Shown here piece after piece: positions 60,490 to 64,000 of a stretch of 64,000 nt of DNA. The notes below the pieces were generated by a model, which saw only the letters and a list, made by a program, of their open reading frames with translations, was not told the DNA's origin and did not search any database. Each line of letters begins with the position of its first letter. Within the stretch, counting starts at the first letter, position 1. Origin of the DNA: Scenedesmus sp. ARA3. Lineage: Eukaryota > Chlorophyta > Chlorophyceae > Sphaeropleales > Scenedesmaceae. Made by a program: the position numbers and the translations under genes. The stretch is from assembly GCA_004335835.1 (NCBI GenBank), contig RWJK01001549.1:1-64000 (forward strand), in the 5' to 3' direction.

Positions 60490-63400
60490 GCAGCAGGAGA
60501 CACACATACATTTACAGTCAGGACCCATCTGCATGCTGGCACATCAAAGATGCTGCGCATGGCTGCTTCTGCAGCCTTCAAATGCTGTCATCTACTCTCA
60601 GTCACTAAGATAATGCGGCAGGCATGGTGGGCTGCATCTGTCTGTGCTCTCACCCTGCTGCTGTGCTGCCTTGCCAGCCGCCGCCGCCTGCTGTTGCCCC
60701 CCTGCCTCCTCCAGCTCCTTGAGCCTGAAGGCCTCCAGCAGCTGCGGGCTGCCGTCGTGGCTGACCACCACGAAGGAGGAGGCGCGCTCGTCAGCCAGCC
60801 AGCCGCCCAGCGCGGGGCGCGTCTTGTAGGGGTAGAAGATGAGCGCGGGGTCGCTGGCCTGCAGCTCCACGCGGCTCGCCATGTCGGCGCGCACACAGCG
60901 CACCTGGCCAGCAGCCGCCAGGCAGCACAGGCACATGTGTGAGAGGCGGCAAGAGTGGTGCACTATCTGCGGCAGCATATGAAAACTGGCAAGGTCAAGA
61001 CCCTCAGACATGGTGCATGCATCGTGCAGCAATGACACGCCCTAGCACAGAGCACCAACGCCACATTAAATATAGGCGCCACCACAAGCAAGGCAGGTTC
61101 AATGTGCCAGCTGCTGACAGGACAGTAGCCGTGCTGCTGCCTCACCGCGCTGTAGCTGGGCGGCTCGCGCCCCCCCAGGCTGGCCAGGGTGCCCATGGAC
61201 ACGTAGCCTGCGGGGGCGATGGGCCTCCACAGCGTGAGGTAGTTGGGGTCGCCCCGGGAACGCTTGTGGCCGTCCTGCCACACCTGCAGCACATAACCAC
61301 AGGTGTTATTGAAACTGCATGCAACAGAAAGCTGGTGTTGACGGCTGGCTGGATTCCAGCGGTGCGAGCAGTTGGCTGTTATGTAGAGGCGAGCAACATG
61401 CCCAAAGCAGCTGTTGGCCGGCAGTTAAGCGCATTTTGCACAGCACCTTTCGCTGTCACATCCGCTGACAGCCTGTCCTGCAAGCATTGGTGCATGCATG
61501 GCTGGAAGTGCTCATAGCACGCCGCGCCCCACCTGCAGCAGCTTGAGGGGCCGTGCCAGCAATGCGGGGCGGCCCTCCACCACCTCTGAGGGGTCGGTGT
61601 CGCGCACCACCAGCACGCTTTGGGGTGGGCAGTACAGCCCTGGCACCATGCAATCGCCCAGGATGACGTAGCCGGGGGGCGGCAGCGGCCTCCAGAAGCT
61701 GACCTTGGTCATGGAGGGGTGCTTGGCGTGCTTGTCCCACCAGATGCGCGCAAACTCCACGGTGGTCGTCACCTGCGGCAGCGCAGCGGGGCAAGCAAGC
61801 TGGTATCTACGGTCCTGTCACACCGTGCGCCACACGTGAAAACAGGATATCGGTTGTGCGGCACACGTGCAAGAAGGCAACTGAACAAACGCTATGAGCA
61901 AGTCACTGACGCAGGTCACTGACGTGCAGTAACTGCACGGCAGTACTGACTGTGTGGTGTGTGTCAACAATCTACACCAGTCAAGCAGCGCAGTTCACTG
62001 CGTCTCACCTGTCCCGACCGTGCCACCTTGGCCCGCAACACAGCACGCTGTGCGGCGAATACGCGCGCAGCCTGCAGGCTGGGTGGCGCTGGGTTGTAGG
62101 TAAATGGGCTGATGCCCTGCATGCTGCTGCTGGCGGCTGGCTGGTGCAGCGGCTTGAGGGCAGCCGGGGCTATGCCCAGCGGCGAGCGCAGGTCATACAG
62201 GGGCACCTGGCGGCAGCAAGGTGATGACAGCGGCGACATCAGGGGCTGGGCGCAATCTGAATTGTTGCGGGAGCAAGAGGTTGCAGCCGTGGTTCAGCCC
62301 CAACATGAAAAACCAAGCGGCATGTTCTGCACAACATGCGCCAAAGGAGCAATGCCGGTTGCCTGCGCACAGAAAGAAGAAAGGCTACGCTGCTGATCAG
62401 CCCAGCGCGTTGCTGCACCAAAGCCCAGCCCTCAGCCCGCACCTGCGGCTTGTGTGCGTCCGGTGGCGCCACCTCAAAGGTGCCGGCGCTGTTCTGGATG
62501 CACCATAGGTTGCCGGCCGTGCACAGCAGCATGCACTCTGCCAGCAGCGCCTCCACCGCCACCTGCCGCGCCACCACCACGCACGACTTGAGCGGCGGGG
62601 GCACAGGGCCCGATGCGTCGCCAGGTGCGGAGGCCCTGCCCCCTCCAGCTGCCGCCAGTGATGCCACGCAGCCCAGGGCCACGTAGCCGGGTGGCGGCAG
62701 CGGCCTCCACAGGCTGACCCCTGCTGACTCCCAGGCCAGGGCGAAGCCCACCGGGTGCGTGGCCAGGCCGCTGTTGATGGCCACAGCCACCACCTGGTGG
62801 TCGGGCTGGCTGTGGCCTGCAGCGCAGCAGGGAGGACGGCGGTGGTGAAGTGCACAGCAGAGCACGCTGAATTGATTGTAGGATACAAGTTACGGAAGGC
62901 ACAGCAACACATAGCGCTTGCAGAACACATGCCAGGCTGGGCAGGCTTGAAAATGAATTTGCCTCTGTGCTGCGCGCCACCCACCTGGTGACAGCACGTC
63001 GCCCAGGATGGCGTAGCCCACCGGCGGCTGCGGCCGCCACAGCGTGACGCCCTTGTCGCTGCCCACCACGTCCACGCCGCCAGCGCCCGCAGTCGCATAG
63101 CTCAGCCCTGCAGCGCCGGTGACCTCGGGCGCAGCGTGGCTGCTCCACAGGCAGCCGAAGCGGTCCACGCGCGCCAGTGGCTGGTCGGCAGGCGGCACCG
63201 CCAGCGGCTCCCACACCACCTGCGAGCAACAAACAGAAGCACAGACACTGACATGCAAGCATGCAGCTTCAAGGGTGCAGCAAGGTGGCCAATGCTACCC
63301 AATCCCAGCAGGGAAGTTGCTGCAGGTTTGGCTAGTTTTTGGCAGTGGTGGAGCGCTACAAACTCGATTGCGTTGCCAGTGATCAGAAGCAGCACCCCCG

Positions 63401-64000
63401 CTGCGCACCTTGTGCAGGTGCAGCAGCAGCTGCATCACGTCCGGTGACATGCGCAGCTGCAGCGCGGACACCTCCAGCGCCACGTCCTGCACCGCGGCGC
63501 TGCCCTTGAGCACCAGCCGCACATCACACGGCTCCAGGATGCTGGTGGCCACCTCCTGAGCCAGACGCGGCCGGTAGCTGCTGCTGCTGCTGGTGGGGCC
63601 GTCGATGCTGTCTGTTGGGCCGGGTGTGCCGCCTGCTGCGTCCTCCAGCAGCCTTGACTGCGCCTTGACCGCCAGGCCCTTGAGCTGCGTGGTGATGTGC
63701 GAGGAGTCGTCCTGCATATGGGGTAGCAGCGGAAGTGACAACAGCGGCAGCAGCCACTGTTCACAGCAGCAGCTGCCATCCAAAAGCCATACGGCACAGA
63801 CATGGGGCAACTGCTGCCACTGTAGCCAGCCAGCTTCAAGACACATATTGGTGTGCAAATAGAGCCTTGCTGTCATAACAACATAACAACGACATAGTTA
63901 TCCAACGCATGTATCATGGCTGTCTGCCTTCATCACCGCGTGTTGCAACCCACCTGCATGTGCATGTCCAGCGCCAGGTCCAGGTACAGCCCCAGCATGC
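48223..64000 (-). CDS. VPS13: Plant-type VPS13 bridge-like lipid transfer protein (3' part of gene)
   Basis: 28 minus exons join in frame: 64000-63954 (partial), 63711-63409, 63219-62985, 62816-62443, 62206-62009, 61772-61533, 61283-61146, 60903-60654, 60449-60321, 60009-59399, 59145-58185, 57948-57629, 57441-57296, 57058-56947, 56719-56051, 55978-55891, 55666-53448, 53175-52999, 52797-52636, 52352-51840, 51603-51353, 51161-50813, 50527-50180, 49976-49788, 49555-49445, 49216-49016, 48814-48684, 48472-48223; about 3,240 residues. Domain order (Vps62-like repeats, C2-like, DysF-like, adaptor-binding region, VPS13 C-terminal and PH-like parts, final Vps62-like pair) matches the plant VPS13 group. 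These long proteins move bulk lipid between membranes at contact sites. The N-terminal chorein half lies beyond the right edge. Ser/Ala-rich inserts are scattered through it. Confidence 0.92.
50813..56719 (-). other. VPS13: adaptor-binding (VAB/SHR-BD) region and VPS13 C-terminal domain
   Basis: Exons 56719-51840 hold the region equivalent to the VAB/SHR-BD adaptor-binding domain: LRNDLPVAAHYVLWERAARG, VWVVNGTQLPISIGIVP, HMVVSNRTGYTLHLMQPEPLW, WSEAFRVDYPATGVMQVLLP, interrupted by low-complexity inserts. One exon (55666-53448) is 2.2 kb, far longer than the others. Exons 51603-50813 hold the conserved C-terminal region, with LLKGVTGIVADPLAGAKAGG and GLVKGVGKGLVGVPGQIIGG. Confidence 0.75.
53195..53271. 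repeat. 27-bp tandem repeat in a VPS13 intron
   Basis: Almost three copies of a 27-bp unit starting ATATGATATGAAGGTCGTTT, with copies beginning at 53195, 53222 and 53249, in the intron between exons 55666-53448 and 53175-52999. The first two copies are near-identical. Confidence 0.9.
56947..57948 (-). other. VPS13: DysF (peroxin/ferlin)-like segment
   Basis: Three exons (57948-57629, 57441-57296, 57058-56947) read EYERYLPLRGWSGEHLSG, GWEWEGPWEVESHGNL, GWAYAFEPSQFRW and HDFVRRRRLVRKRRR. This is the DysF-N/DysF-C pattern (ERYxPxRGW, GWxW, GWxYAxxFxxxxW, VRRRRWxR) seen in dysferlin, Pex30-type proteins and plant VPS13. The exon break inside the Arg run restores the motif exactly. Confidence 0.8.
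58185..59145 (-). other. VPS13: C2-like exon with Ser/Ala inserts
   Basis: A single 961-bp exon. QRFVLALPPQLAEQLL, LELQLELWDGSGERGLGRK and SRLAVTYSWLLGQVTALL read like the strands of a C2 domain; long Ser and Ala runs follow. The C2 call rests on pattern only. Confidence 0.5.
61146..63219 (-). other. VPS13: first block of Vps62/DUF946-like repeats
   Basis: Four related units lie in successive exons: GVTLWRPQPPVGYAILGDVL (63219-62985), GVSLWRPLPPPGYVALGCV (62816-62443), KVSFWRPLPPPGYVILGDCM preceded by FARIWWDK (61772-61533), and YLTLWRPIAPAGYVSMGTL (61283-61146). The shared core is WRPxxPxGYxxxG. In plant VPS13 proteins this module precedes the adaptor-binding region. Confidence 0.85.

Noticed and set aside
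1..64000. Bacterial-type features (operons, CRISPR, insertion sequences, prophage)
   Set aside because: Gene structure is plainly nuclear eukaryotic, and short regular repeats are triplet or minisatellite arrays without spacer structure.

Overview
The window looks like nuclear DNA of a green alga, most likely a core chlorophyte (Chlorophyceae); the exact lineage is inference. The basis is GC-rich sequence saturated with CAG/CTG trinucleotides on both strands, genes cut into many short exons joined by GT-AG introns of roughly 100-500 bp (donors mostly GTGAGY, GTGCGY or GTRGGY; acceptors mostly YTGCAG), poly-Gln, poly-Ala and poly-Ser inserts inside otherwise conserved proteins, the chlorophyte-type poly(A) motif TGTAA, and plant-type protein families. 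Nothing suggests operons, CRISPR, prophage or organelle DNA. Layout: (1) 1-1417, minus: 5' part of a plastid phytyl-ester-synthase-like alpha/beta hydrolase, running off the left edge. (2) 2189-6274, plus: a WNK protein kinase with an OSR1-type C-terminal domain, 7 exons. (3) 8706-10622, plus: FMN-binding split-barrel protein with a DUF2470-like tail, 4 exons. (4) 12454-17530, plus: a roughly 1590-residue protein with a poly-Gln N-terminal half and a GT14 (Core-2/I-branching type) glycosyltransferase domain interrupted by a low-complexity insert. (5) 18290-21899, plus: BAH-domain chromatin protein, 9 exons. (6) 25096-26911, minus: secreted pappalysin-like (M43) metalloprotease. (7) 30313-32593, plus: ABHD11-like alpha/beta hydrolase. 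(8) 35562-36605, plus: Alba-domain nucleic-acid-binding protein. (9) 37597-44062, minus: exportin-4. (10) 44472-45708, plus: TPR/J-domain co-chaperone. (11) 48223-64000 and beyond, minus: plant-type VPS13 lipid-transfer protein; 28 exons (about 3,240 residues) are in the window and the N-terminal chorein end lies beyond the right edge. Gaps of 2.5-3.4 kb between genes contain only short repeats, hairpins and probable UTRs that I could recognise. A 50-N assembly gap at 47548-47597 sits inside a family of ~311-bp-spaced repeats. The genes are an ordinary eukaryotic housekeeping and signalling mix and do not form one pathway; pairs 1/2 and 9/10 are divergent, and 8/9 converge on overlapping poly(A) motifs. 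Exon joins were worked out by hand from reading frame, splice-site consensus and remembered family patterns; each join quoted keeps frame. I found no novel multi-gene system. The most unusual items are the split poly-Gln GT14 protein with a three-copy internal motif, (CTG)n tracts placed directly before 3' splice sites in at least six introns, and the repeat family around the assembly gap.
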